Below are positions 1 to 8,253 of a stretch of 64,000 nt of DNA, piece by piece; the first letter of the stretch is position 1; each line of letters opens with the position of its first letter. Made by a program: the position numbers and the translations under genes. The DNA comes from an uncultured Bacteroidales bacterium (GTDB taxonomy: Bacteria > Bacteroidota > Bacteroidia > Bacteroidales > Paludibacteraceae): NCBI GenBank assembly GCA_934728255.1, contig CAKVEC010000001.1, positions 186,001 to 250,000 on the forward strand. The letters are read 5' to 3'. A model generated the notes under the pieces. The model saw only the letters and a program-made list of their open reading frames with translations, was not told the DNA's origin and did no database searches.

Positions 1-1717
1 CAAGGGACTCAAAACAACCACTTCCGCACCGGGAGAATTCCCCTATGTACGCGGTACAAAAACCAACAACGAATGGGCTATCCGTCAGAACATCTGTGCT
101 TGCAAGAATGCCCGCAAAGCAAATGCAAAAGCATTGGATGTGCTGAATAAAGGGATTACTTCGTTAGGTTTTTGCTTGGACAAAGAGAAACTTACCTACC
201 ACTTTATCAAGGTGCTTTTAGACGGCATCAAGGCGGATGCTATCCGTATCAACTTCACTATCTGCCCATGTGCGGCTCCGCAATTGGCAAATATCCTCGT
301 GCGCTATTATGGTCGTATGGGATATGATGTGAAGAATATGCAGGGCAGTATCAATGTCGATCCGATAAAGCAGATGCTTATCAAAGGCAAACTGCTGACA
401 CGCGAGCAGGTAACGGAGAAAATTACGGCTACCGTCAAGGCGGCTAAATCGTTGCCAGGTTATCGTGTGGTAGGGGTTAATTCGGTGATACTCAACAATT
501 CGGGCGCATATTGCGCACAGGAATTGGCGTATGCTTTGGCATGGGGTGCTGAATATATGACAATGCTCACCGAGGCGGGTGTGCCGAATTATAAAGCCGC
601 CAATGCCATTCGTTTCAATATGGGTATCGGTGGCAACTATTTTATGGAGATTGCCAAGTTCCGTGCAGCTCGTATGCTGTGGGCAAAGATTGTAGAGGCT
701 TATAAGGCTCCTGTTTTCACCGCTGCGCTCAAAGACGCTGCCAAGATGAATGTCTGCGCAGAGACCAGTCGCTTCAATATGACCGTTTTCGATGCGTATG
801 TCAATCTCCTTCGTTCGCAGACTGAGACTATGTCGGCAGCCATTGCCGGTGTAGACGAGATTGTCGTAACGCCGTTTGATGTTACCTATGAGCAACCTAC
901 CGAGTTCGCAGAGCGTATCGCCCGCAACCAGCAATTGTTGCTTAAAGAGGAGTCGCATTTCGACAAGGTGGTTGACCCGGCTGCCGGTTCGTTCTATGTA
1001 GAGAACCTCACCCATGCTATTGCACAAGAAGCATGGAAACAATTCCTCGCCATCCAAGAGCAAGGAGGCATGTACGAGATGGTGGCTTCGGGTAAGGTGC
1101 AGGAGGCTATGCAAGAGAACCTCACCAAACGTCTCTCGGATGTGGCAAGACGCAAAGAGATATTGTTGGGGTCGAACCAGTATCCTAATTTCACCGAGAA
1201 AGCCGCAAAGAAAATCAAAACGACTGATTGTGGCTGCGGTTGCTGTGCTACTCACAAGGGTGAGATACCTGCATTGCCTGTAGCACGTGCAGCAGAGGAG
1301 TTTGAGGCATTGCGTCTTGAGACCGAAGCCGCCAAACGGCAACCGGTTGCCTTTATGCTCACTATCGGTAACCTCGCTATGCGTATTGCGCGTGCGCAGT
1401 TCTCGTGCAACTTCCTCGCATGTGCAGGCTATAAGGTGATTGATAACAACGGTTTCGCTACCGTGGCAGAGGGTATCAAGGCGGCACGCAAAGCCAAAGC
1501 CGATATCATTGTGCTTTGCTCCAGCGATGACGAGTATGCAACGCTTGCTCCCGAAGCATGGAAAAAACTGAAGGGGGCGAAGGAACTCTTTATCGTGGCA
1601 GGTGCGCCTGCTTGCTCCGACGATTTGAAGGCGTTGGGTATCACCAATTTCATCAACGTCCGCAGCAATGTCCTCGAAACTCTCAAATCCTATAATGCAC
1701 AACTCCTTAATAAATAA
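1..1717 (+). CDS. mutA: Methylmalonyl-CoA mutase small (beta) subunit, 5' partial
   Basis: This is the non-catalytic partner of the adenosylcobalamin-dependent mutase that interconverts succinyl-CoA and (R)-methylmalonyl-CoA in the propionate pathway. The reading frame is already open at base 2 and encodes GEFPYVRGTKTNNEW before the first in-frame ATG at 134. That motif is typical of the mutase N-terminal region, so the gene is cut by the window edge and 134 is not its start. The TIM-barrel part is followed by a Cys-rich linker (CGCGCC) and a C-terminal flavodoxin-like domain that lacks the DxHxxG cobalamin motif, as expected for the small subunit. mutB begins 8 bases after the stop, so the two subunits are co-transcribed. 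Confidence 0.95.
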   Translation, partial: KGLKTTTSAPGEFPYVRGTKTNNEWAIRQNICACKNARKANAKALDVLNKGITSLGFCLDKEKLTYHFIKVLLDGIKADAIRINFTICPCAAPQLANILVRYYGRMGYDVKNMQGSINVDPIKQMLIKGKLLTREQVTEKITATVKAAKSLPGYRVVGVNSVILNNSGAYCAQELAYALAWGAEYMTMLTEAGVPNYKAANAIRFNMGIGGNYFMEIAKFRAARMLWAKIVEAYKAPVFTAALKDAAKMNVCAETSRFNMTVFDAYVNLLRSQTETMSAAIAGVDEIVVTPFDVTYEQPTEFAERIARNQQLLLKEESHFDKVVDPAAGSFYVENLTHAIAQEAWKQFLAIQEQGGMYEMVASGKVQEAMQENLTKRLSDVARRKEILLGSNQYPNFTEKAAKKIKTTDCGCGCCATHKGEIPALPVARAAEEFEALRLETEAAKRQPVAFMLTIGNLAMRIARAQFSCNFLACAGYKVIDNNGFATVAEGIKAARKAKADIIVLCSSDDEYATLAPEAWKKLKGAKELFIVAGAPACSDDLKALGITNFINVRSNVLETLKSYNAQLLNK

Positions 1718-1725
1718 GTAGCGAA

Positions 1726-3870
1726 ATGAAACCAAATTTCAACGATATTGATATCAACAAAGTGGCTACTTCGCATGTAGAAGGAGCCGTTGAAGCCAAC
1801 TGGCAAACGCCCGAACTCATCGACGTGAAGCCAATCTACACCAAAGAAGACCTCGAGGGAATGGAACACCTTGACTATGTGTCGGGTATCCCGCCTTTCC
1901 TGCGTGGTCCGTATAGTGCGATGTATCCTCTGCGTCCCTGGACGATTCGTCAGTACGCCGGTTTCTCCACCGCACAGGAATCCAACGCTTTCTATCGCCG
2001 TAACCTCGCCAGCGGTCAGAAAGGTCTGTCTGTGGCTTTCGACCTGCCGACTCACCGCGGTTATAATGCGGATAATATGCGTGTTGTCGGTGATGTAGGC
2101 AAAGCCGGTGTAAGCATTTGCTCGCTCGAGGATATGAAGGTTCTCTTTGCCGGTATTCCTTTGAACAAGATGTCCGTCTCTATGACGATGAACGGTGCCG
2201 TACTGCCTATTCTCGCATTTTATATCAATGCAGGCTTGGAGCAGGGTGCCAAACTCGAAGAGATGGCGGGTACTATCCAGAACGATATCTTGAAAGAGTT
2301 CATGGTGCGTAATACCTACATCTATCCGCCGAAGTTCTCTATGAAGATTATCGCAGACATCTTCGAATACACCAGTCAGAAGATGCCTAAGTTCAACTCT
2401 ATCTCTATCTCCGGTTACCATATGCAGGAGGCAGGTGCTACGGCCGACATCGAGTTGGCTTATACCCTTGCTGATGGTATGGAATATCTCCGTGCGGGTA
2501 TCAATGCGGGTATGGATGTGGATGCGTTTGCACCGCGTCTGTCCTTCTTCTGGGCTATCGGTATGAACCACTTCATGGAGATTGCCAAGATGCGTGCAGG
2601 CCGTATGCTGTGGGCGAAGATTGTCAAGTCGTTCGGTGCCAAGAACCCGAAATCTATGGCTCTGCGTACCCACTGCCAGACTTCCGGTTGGTCGCTTACG
2701 GAGCAGGATCCGTTCAACAACGTCGGTCGTACCTGTATCGAGGCGATGGGGGCCGCGCTCGGTCATACCCAGTCGCTCCATACCAATGCGCTCGACGAGG
2801 CTATCGCCCTGCCTACCGATTTCTCTGCTCGTATCGCCCGTAACACCCAGATTTATATCCAGGAAGAAACCAAGGTTTGCAAGGAGATCGACCCGTGGGG
2901 TGGTTCCTACTATGTAGAGACCCTCACCAAAGAGATTATGGACAAAGCGTGGGAGCATATACAGGAGATTGAGAAACTCGGTGGTATGGCTGCCGCTATC
3001 GAAACGGGTATTCCTAAGATGCGTATCGAGGAAGCCGCTGCCCGTACGCAGGCGCGTATTGACTCGGGGACGCAGAAGATCATCGGTGTGAACGAGTACC
3101 GTCTCGACCACGAGGATCCGATCGATATTCTCGAGATTGATAACACCGCTGTACGTGAGGAGCAGGTGGCGCGTCTCAAAGAGTTGCGTGCCAACCGTGA
3201 TGAAAAAGCCGTGCAAGAGGCACTGGCAGAGATTACTGCTACCGTTCAAGAATGGGCGGATGGCAAGAAATGCTCGCACAACCTGCTTGATTTGGCTGTC
3301 AAAGCCGCAGGTTTGCGCGCAAGTCTGGGTGAAATATCCGATGCTTGCGAAAAAGTGGTAGGTCGTTATAAAGCAACTATTAGAACTATTTCAGGCGTGT
3401 ACGCAGCAGGAACAAAGAATGATAGTGATTTTGAGCGTGCTCAACAACTCACTGCAGCCTTCGCAAAGAAAGAAGGCCGCCAACCTCGTATTATGATTGC
3501 CAAAATGGGGCAGGACGGACACGACCGTGGTGCCAAAGTCGTCGCTACAGGTTATGCCGACTGCGGCTTCGACGTGGATATGGGACCCTTGTTCCAAACT
3601 CCTGCCGAGGCTGCCAAACAAGCCGTAGAGAACGATGTACACGTACTCGGTGTTTCGTCTTTGGCTGCAGGTCATAAGACCCTCATTCCGCAAGTGATTG
3701 AGGAGTTGAAGAAACTCGGTCGTCCCGACATTATGGTTATCGCCGGTGGCGTTATCCCTGCACAGGACTACGACTTCCTCTACAAAGCAGGTGTGGCGGC
3801 TATTTTTGGTCCGGGTACCAACGTGGCTAAATCCGCTTGCACCATTATGGAACTCCTGATGGCTGAATAG
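1726..3870 (+). CDS. mutB: Methylmalonyl-CoA mutase large (alpha) subunit
   Basis: This is the catalytic subunit of methylmalonyl-CoA mutase. At 714 residues it has the usual length. The N-terminal (beta/alpha)8 barrel contains the substrate-binding stretches seen in the family (for example GYHMQEAGAT and RTHCQTSGWSL). The C-terminal B12-binding domain carries DGHDRG at residues 597-602, where His599 is the expected lower axial cobalt ligand, followed by the usual GADVV-like and AGG motifs (VIAGGVIP). It lies directly behind mutA and is closed by a strong hairpin terminator at 3897-3930. No cobalamin riboswitch is visible, but the operon start is outside the window. Confidence 0.97.
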   Translation: MKPNFNDIDINKVATSHVEGAVEANWQTPELIDVKPIYTKEDLEGMEHLDYVSGIPPFLRGPYSAMYPLRPWTIRQYAGFSTAQESNAFYRRNLASGQKGLSVAFDLPTHRGYNADNMRVVGDVGKAGVSICSLEDMKVLFAGIPLNKMSVSMTMNGAVLPILAFYINAGLEQGAKLEEMAGTIQNDILKEFMVRNTYIYPPKFSMKIIADIFEYTSQKMPKFNSISISGYHMQEAGATADIELAYTLADGMEYLRAGINAGMDVDAFAPRLSFFWAIGMNHFMEIAKMRAGRMLWAKIVKSFGAKNPKSMALRTHCQTSGWSLTEQDPFNNVGRTCIEAMGAALGHTQSLHTNALDEAIALPTDFSARIARNTQIYIQEETKVCKEIDPWGGSYYVETLTKEIMDKAWEHIQEIEKLGGMAAAIETGIPKMRIEEAAARTQARIDSGTQKIIGVNEYRLDHEDPIDILEIDNTAVREEQVARLKELRANRDEKAVQEALAEITATVQEWADGKKCSHNLLDLAVKAAGLRASLGEISDACEKVVGRYKATIRTISGVYAAGTKNDSDFERAQQLTAAFAKKEGRQPRIMIAKMGQDGHDRGAKVVATGYADCGFDVDMGPLFQTPAEAAKQAVENDVHVLGVSSLAAGHKTLIPQVIEELKKLGRPDIMVIAGGVIPAQDYDFLYKAGVAAIFGPGTNVAKSACTIMELLMAE

Positions 3871-3896
3871 AAAAAACAGTCTATAGATTTATTCGA

Positions 3897-3930
3897 GCCG
3901 TCCGACAAGAAATGTCGGACGGCTTTTTTT
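3897..3930 (+). terminator. Intrinsic terminator of mutAB
   Basis: An 11-bp perfect stem (GCCGTCCGACA at 3897-3907 with its complement at 3913-3923) has a 5-nt loop and is followed by seven T residues. It lies 26 bases after the mutB stop. Confidence 0.9.
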
Positions 3931-4078
3931 ATGCATAAAAAGCCGAATATGCAACTCATATACTCCATAATACCGATTACGTAGAAAAGACGTAGAAAGG
4001 ACGTAGAAAGAATGGGATTTTATAAGGCTGTTAAGCGATATTTTTATGCATATTATGCAGTCTTTATGCATTATGTGT
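3928..4078. repeat. Dispersed intergenic element, copy A, with an 11-bp array
   Basis: This fills most of the 315-bp spacer between mutB and the first lipoprotein gene. Its core is three 11-bp units, TACGTAGAAAA, GACGTAGAAAG and GACGTAGAAAG, at 3978-4010. On both sides lie TGCATA-rich segments (TTATGCATAAAAAGCC at the left, TTTATGCATATTATGCAG at the right). Inverted copies with the same core and similar flanks are at 12328-12480 and 37900-38013. No ORF or clear fold was seen inside it. Confidence 0.8.
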
Positions 4079-4185
4079 ATAGATTTTTTTTGAAAAGTGC
4101 CATTAAAATTTATGTATGAATTATTTTGCACAACCTTTGCACGCAGAAACAAATAAACATAAATAACCCTTAAAAACAAAACAAA

Positions 4186-4416
4186 ATGAAAAAGTTATCT
4201 TTCATTGCACTTGCCATAGTTGCAAGTTTGACTTTCACGTCTTGTGGCAATTCTGCTGAGTCGTTGGTCTCTCAGTATGAGAAAGCCTGCAAGGCAGGAA
4301 AAACTGAAAAAGCCATAAAAATTGCAGAGAAAATGGAGAAATTAGACGAAGACGAACTGACCGAAGAGCAGGCTCTCCGTATCTACAAGGCATCGTTGCA
4401 ATTATCTGATTTCTAA
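4186..4416 (+). CDS. Small lipoprotein of unknown function
   Basis: The product is 76 residues. Its N-terminus is a classic lipoprotein signal, a Lys-Lys start, a hydrophobic stretch and the lipobox LTFTSC with the Cys near residue 20. The mature part is a short, charged, probably helical segment (EKACKAGKTEKAIKIAEKM), reminiscent of a single helical hairpin. The family is not recognised. The next gene, also a small lipoprotein, starts 25 bases downstream in the same direction, so the two are probably one transcript. A possible weak -7 box (AACCTTTG at 4132-4139) precedes it. Confidence 0.75.
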   Translation: MKKLSFIALAIVASLTFTSCGNSAESLVSQYEKACKAGKTEKAIKIAEKMEKLDEDELTEEQALRIYKASLQLSDF

Positions 4417-4441
4417 TTGTATAAATTAACAATCAATCACT

Positions 4442-4783
4442 ATGAAACAAAAAATTATCTTGGGTGCTGTGGCACTTTGTTTGGCAGTAGGACTGACTTC
4501 TTGCGGTGAGAAACAGGAAGAACTGACCAAGATGATTCCCGCTGATGCCGTTACTTTCTCGGGAAAACACAAAAACCTTTTGACCATTCCCGCAGATGTT
4601 GATTCTATCAAAATTATGCTGGTTTGCGCTGATCAAGAAAATGGAAGATGGGATGTGCGTGCAGTGATACCGGTACAGAATACCAAGGCGTGGAGTCGGA
4701 TACCGGGTACGGATACACGTAAGTCCACGCATTTCGAGCCGCGTATTTATACTATTGCCGACAAAGGACGGCTCTTAATATAG
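4442..4783 (+). CDS. Small lipoprotein of unknown function
   Basis: The product is 113 residues and begins with a lipoprotein signal peptide ending in the lipobox GLTSC (Cys near residue 21). The mature domain appears to be a compact beta-rich module with no motif I can assign to a family. It follows another small lipoprotein gene by 25 bases and both end before the bidirectional terminator at 4861-4898. The arrangement suggests a two-gene envelope operon. The function is unknown. Confidence 0.72.
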   Translation: MKQKIILGAVALCLAVGLTSCGEKQEELTKMIPADAVTFSGKHKNLLTIPADVDSIKIMLVCADQENGRWDVRAVIPVQNTKAWSRIPGTDTRKSTHFEPRIYTIADKGRLLI

Positions 4784-4860
4784 TGTGGGGAATTGTCCTT
4801 TTTTGTCTTTTGGTGAATGGGGCGTATCAAAACATTGTCCATTAGCGGAGCGGGAAATAA

Positions 4861-4898
4861 AAAAGCAGTCTGTTTGGTTGTGGCAGACTGCTTTTTTT
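4861..4898. terminator. Bidirectional intrinsic terminator
   Basis: AAAAGCAGTCTG at 4861-4872 pairs with CAGACTGCTTTT, and the hairpin is flanked by an A run on one side and a T run on the other. It sits between the convergent lipoprotein pair (+) and sufE (-), so it can end both transcripts. Confidence 0.85.
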
Positions 4899-4919
4899 GT
4901 GTGTATGGTAGTTATTATA

Positions 4920-5339
4920 TTATTTTTTTGCTGCGAAGGCAAGGGCGTAGAGACGCATTTGCTTGAGCATTGCCACCAGACCATTGCTGCGGGTGGGGGA
5001 GAGATGCTCGCGGAGGTTGATACGGTCGATAAAATAGAGGTCGGCACCGATAATCTCTTGCGGTGTATGACCGCTCAAGACATGAATGAGCAATGCCACA
5101 ATACCTTTGACGAGAATGGCATCCGAGTCACCGTGGTAGATGATTTTGCCGTCTTGCATCTCTGCCGTAAACCATACTTTCGACTGGCATCCGTCAATCA
5201 GGTTCTGCTCGGTGCGGTCGGCTTCTGGGAACGGTTCAAGACCGTTGCCGTACTCAATGAGGAGTGAATAGCGGTCCATCCAATCATCAAAGGCGGAGAA
5301 TTCGTCTATGATTTCGTCTTGTATTTCGTTGATAGCCAT
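4920..5339 (-). CDS. sufE: SufE-family cysteine-desulfuration protein
   Basis: SufE accepts persulfide sulfur from the cysteine desulfurase SufS and passes it to the SUF Fe-S scaffold in the cytoplasm. The 139-residue length fits the family. The conserved motif around the sulfur-accepting cysteine is present as DGCQSKVW with Cys51, and the C-terminal helix motif SPTRSNG is typical. It is the last gene of a minus-strand run and is separated from aroK upstream by 134 bases that hold an 11-bp-period array. No other suf genes are in the window. Confidence 0.92.
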   Translation of the reverse strand: MAINEIQDEIIDEFSAFDDWMDRYSLLIEYGNGLEPFPEADRTEQNLIDGCQSKVWFTAEMQDGKIIYHGDSDAILVKGIVALLIHVLSGHTPQEIIGADLYFIDRINLREHLSPTRSNGLVAMLKQMRLYALAFAAKK

Positions 5340-5393
5340 AACAGGAATGTTTGTATAATTGTTGTTAAAAAAATAATCGTATTAAAAGAAGCC

Positions 5394-5426
5394 TATCCTA
5401 AGCGCATCTACCCGACATCCACCCGA
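5394..5426. repeat. 11-bp-period tandem array (locus B)
   Basis: Three 11-bp units are in register: TATCCTAAGCG (diverged), CATCTACCCGA and CATCCACCCGA. They lie between aroK and sufE. On the other strand the unit reads TCGGGTGGATG, which resembles the units at 30165-30208 and the CGGGTGATTAT units at 22828 and 56455. Confidence 0.7.
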
Positions 5427-5473
5427 CAAAACAATACGCTGGGTAGGGAATTGTTTTTGTTGTTATTTAACAT

Positions 5474-6031
5474 TTACTCTTTGCCCCGAAGGGACTGAAT
5501 GAGGTGGTAAAGGTGGTCGGCGATACGCTCATCGGCTTGCTCGTCGCACTCGCCCAACGGCGCATCAATGATATAGTCGGCTTGCGAATAGAACGGTTCG
5601 CGCGAAGCGAGATGCGGGGTGATGAACTGCAGGAGTTCCTCCTCGGTGCGTCCTTGCAGGACCGGGCGTTCGTTGAGGTCGGTGAGCGCAAGGCGTTTGG
5701 CGAGGTGTTCGGGACGCCAACGGATATAGATACTGGTGCCGAGTTCATGAAGGCAATCGATATTGTCCTCCCAGCATGGGTAACCACCCCCGGTGGCATA
5801 GATGACCCTGTCCATTGGCAGTTCGGAAAGTTCCTCCACCAAGTCTTTCTCCTTGTGGCGGAAATCCTCCATTCCATATGTGCGGATGTAGTCGGCGGTG
5901 CTGAGTCCGTAAAACTCCTTAAACGCATCGTCCAAGTTGACGAAATGCCAACCCAATTTGTCGGCAAGCAATCGACCGGCAGTGGTTTTGCCGGCACCCA
6001 TATAACCTATCAGATAAACGGGAAGTTCCAT
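5474..6031 (-). CDS. aroK: Shikimate kinase
   Basis: This cytoplasmic kinase phosphorylates shikimate with ATP in the aromatic amino-acid pathway. The 185-residue length is standard. The P-loop GYMGAGKTT is at residues 9-17, the shikimate-binding Asp pair is in NLDDAF, and the GGG loop is in YATGGGYP. The lid Arg lies in the RPVLQGRT stretch. No other aro genes are nearby. It follows a small exported protein gene after 83 bases that contain an 11-bp-period array. Confidence 0.95.
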   Translation of the reverse strand: MELPVYLIGYMGAGKTTAGRLLADKLGWHFVNLDDAFKEFYGLSTADYIRTYGMEDFRHKEKDLVEELSELPMDRVIYATGGGYPCWEDNIDCLHELGTSIYIRWRPEHLAKRLALTDLNERPVLQGRTEEELLQFITPHLASREPFYSQADYIIDAPLGECDEQADERIADHLYHLIQSLRGKE

Positions 6032-6040
6032 TGTTTTTAA

Positions 6041-6106
6041 AACGTTAATTATCGTGTAATTAAACGTTAATTGAACCTATAATTATCCATTAATTAACCA
6101 TATAAT
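6041..6106. repeat. 11-bp-period tandem array (locus C)
   Basis: Six consecutive 11-bp units (AACGTTAATTA, TCGTGTAATTA, AACGTTAATTG, AACCTATAATT, ATCCATTAATT, AACCATATAAT) fill the spacer upstream of aroK. The units diverge but keep exact phase. A sister array with the same succession of unit types is at 26954-27030. Confidence 0.7.
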
Positions 6107-6114
6107 TAATGGCA

Positions 6115-6510
6115 TTATAACCGCTTTTTTTCTTCGTCATCAAGGATTTCGGCGGTATTGTCTTGCCAGATGAGTTGTCCGTTGCGGATAGTGGCAAGAG
6201 GGAAAGTACACTCCTTGGCAGGGCGCACTTCACGGAGGGGGCGCCACTCTTTATTATATACGTGTACGCACGAAGAGCAGACCGGGGCGCAGACGGTTTG
6301 CACTACGAGAATGCTGTCGCCGTAGTTCTGCACCTCGATATAGCAACTATCCGCCATACGGATACGGCTGTAATTACCGCTTTCTTCTTCCACTACGGGA
6401 CTGCCACCCAATGCGGTAACATCGGTAATCCATTGCTTGACAAGGTCGTTCTGCGCTTGTATGAGCAGGGCAGACAGACAGCATAGTATGGTAAAGAGAA
6501 TTTTCTTCAT
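6115..6510 (-). CDS. Exported protein of unknown function
   Basis: The product is 131 residues with a Sec signal peptide (MKKILFTILCCLSALLIQAQ) and no lipobox at the cleavage point. The mature protein contains a cysteine cluster CAPVCSSCVHVY, which could bind a metal or form disulfides, within a beta-rich domain. I do not recognise the family with certainty. It follows ispF by only 4 bases and therefore belongs to the porV-ispF transcription unit, but nothing in it directly shows a secretion role. Confidence 0.75.
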   Translation of the reverse strand: MKKILFTILCCLSALLIQAQNDLVKQWITDVTALGGSPVVEEESGNYSRIRMADSCYIEVQNYGDSILVVQTVCAPVCSSCVHVYNKEWRPLREVRPAKECTFPLATIRNGQLIWQDNTAEILDDEEKKRL

Positions 6511-6514
6511 AATC

Positions 6515-6985
6515 TTATTGTAGCAGTACTACCGCATAGGCGGCAATACCTTCTTCGCGACCAACAAAACCGAGGTGTTCGGTAGTGGTGGCTTTGATAG
6601 AGACGGCACTTGTGTTCACGCCCATCACTTCAGCAAGACACTGCTGCATAGCGGGAATATACGGATTGAGTTTCGGCGCCTGCGCACAGACGGTACAATC
6701 ACAATTGCCCAATTCGTAGCCCTGGGTATGTATCATTTCTATTGTGCGGCGAAGTAGTATCTTCGAATCAATACCTTCATATTCGTTACCTTTTGTATCA
6801 GGAAAATGATACCCGATGTCGCGCATATTGGCAGCACCAAGCAAGGCATCGCAGAGAGCATGAATCAGCACATCAGCGTCCGAATGACCGAGTAAACCAC
6901 GTTCTGAGGGTATATCAATTCCCCCCAACCACAACTTGCGATTGGGGGCGAACTGATGTACATCATATCCGAAACCGATTCTCAT
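6515..6985 (-). CDS. ispF: 2-C-methyl-D-erythritol 2,4-cyclodiphosphate synthase
   Basis: IspF cyclises CDP-methylerythritol 2-phosphate in the MEP route to isoprenoids. The 156-residue protein starts MRIGFGYDVHQF, with the zinc ligands Asp8 and His10. It continues with GHSDADVLIHALCDALLG, and ends with the substrate-binding KATTTEHLGFVGREEG. The start codon overlaps the porV stop by 4 bases (ATGA), which implies translational coupling. The porU-porV-ispF order is, to my knowledge, also found in Porphyromonas, so this appears to be conserved synteny rather than a functional link. Confidence 0.96.
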   Translation of the reverse strand: MRIGFGYDVHQFAPNRKLWLGGIDIPSERGLLGHSDADVLIHALCDALLGAANMRDIGYHFPDTKGNEYEGIDSKILLRRTIEMIHTQGYELGNCDCTVCAQAPKLNPYIPAMQQCLAEVMGVNTSAVSIKATTTEHLGFVGREEGIAAYAVVLLQ

Positions 6986-8166
6986 TTGCGGTTGTTCACG
7001 AGGTCTTTGATACCGGCGAGGTCGAAACCAAGCGTGAAACGCATAGTCTGGTCGAGCGGGTTGGAAGCCGACAGGCCAATGCAGTAGGCTACGTCCAACG
7101 AGAATATACTGAGATGGAAACCGGCACCTGCTGTGAGGTAGTTGCGGTTACCTTTGTAGTAGTTTTCGTAACTATAGCCGAACCGTGCGAAGAACTGCTT
7201 GTTGTAGGAGTATTCGAGACCAGCCCCCCAACGCACTTCGTTGAACTCCTCGAGCGCACCGCCCGGTGCATCGGCAAATGACTGGAATATACCCTTGACG
7301 GAAGAAAGGGCGGAGTAGCCCTCTTGCGTCCATGTGCCGCTCTCGTCGTCGGCAAACTTCGACTTACGAGACGGAACCATCAACTTGTCTGCCTGTACGC
7401 CGAAAGTGAGGCTGTTATACTTATCGAAAGGCAACTCGTAGTTGACACCGATACGCATAGTGGCAGGGATAAAGTTTTGAGTAATCTTGTCGTAGGTCAT
7501 CTTACCGCCGAGGTTTTGCAGCGCAAAACCGAGCGAGAAATAACTGGTTCCCATCGGCAGTTCGATAGGCTGGTGGTAGTAGAGCGAAACGTCTGCCGCC
7601 ATCGTCCAAGCGGGGTACATCTCACCCGCTGTAGTGGTGGAAGTGTTGTAGCCGTTGTTGAGGTCGGAGTACATAAAACGCAGTGCTACCGCCATGCTGA
7701 CGTATTCGTGCAACTTGCGATAGTAGGAAAGGTCAAGCGACCACTCATTGGGGCGTACATCTTGAAGCACCGTACCATTGGCATCGGTGAGCGAAACGTT
7801 ACCGAGCGAGAAATAGGTGAATGAAGCCGCAATACCACCGGCAAGGTCGCCGAAATTGTAGTAACCGGCGATGTGTGCAAGGTCAATGTCGCTGACCAGT
7901 TTGCGCAACCACGGGGTATAGTTGGCGGTAATACCACCTGCACTCTGCATATAAGCGAATTTTGCAGGGTTCCAGTGGAGCGAGTTGAGGTCGGCATCGG
8001 TGGCTACACCGATATCGCCCATACCGGCTGAACGTGCATCGGGTGCAATGCTCAAAGAGGGCATTGCGGTAATAAGCGGGTTCATTGTTTCATCGACAGT
8101 CTTCGCTGCTTGTGCGCTGACAGCAAGAAAAGCAATGGCTGCGAGGGATAAAAGAACTTTTTTCAT
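6982..8166 (-). CDS. porV: Type IX secretion outer-membrane protein PorV (LptO)
   Basis: PorV is a FadL-like outer-membrane beta-barrel that shuttles T9SS cargo from the translocon to the attachment complex with PorU. The product is 394 residues with a Sec signal peptide ending SAQA. The N-terminal stretch MPSLSIAPDARSAGMGDIG and the LHWNPAKFAY motif are hallmarks of the PorV/PorQ family, and the remainder alternates amphipathic strands ending in a hydrophobic, aromatic-containing C-terminus. It lies directly downstream of porU and overlaps ispF by 4 bases. Confidence 0.93.
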   Translation of the reverse strand: MKKVLLSLAAIAFLAVSAQAAKTVDETMNPLITAMPSLSIAPDARSAGMGDIGVATDADLNSLHWNPAKFAYMQSAGGITANYTPWLRKLVSDIDLAHIAGYYNFGDLAGGIAASFTYFSLGNVSLTDANGTVLQDVRPNEWSLDLSYYRKLHEYVSMAVALRFMYSDLNNGYNTSTTTAGEMYPAWTMAADVSLYYHQPIELPMGTSYFSLGFALQNLGGKMTYDKITQNFIPATMRIGVNYELPFDKYNSLTFGVQADKLMVPSRKSKFADDESGTWTQEGYSALSSVKGIFQSFADAPGGALEEFNEVRWGAGLEYSYNKQFFARFGYSYENYYKGNRNYLTAGAGFHLSIFSLDVAYCIGLSASNPLDQTMRFTLGFDLAGIKDLVNNRK

Positions 8167-8253
8167 TATTGTTTATTGAAGAATGTGATTATATACTTAT
8201 TTGATTTTCTGATAAATACATCAAGAAATATGCTTCATAGGCTTGAGTTGTTT

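Noticed and set aside
218..3279. Long open frames on the minus strand across mutA and mutB
   Set aside because: They are antisense to genes with clear family motifs, and their translations show no known domain. They follow from codon bias.
4932..5267. Plus-strand frame opposite sufE
   Set aside because: Antisense to a clear SufE protein and without any domain.
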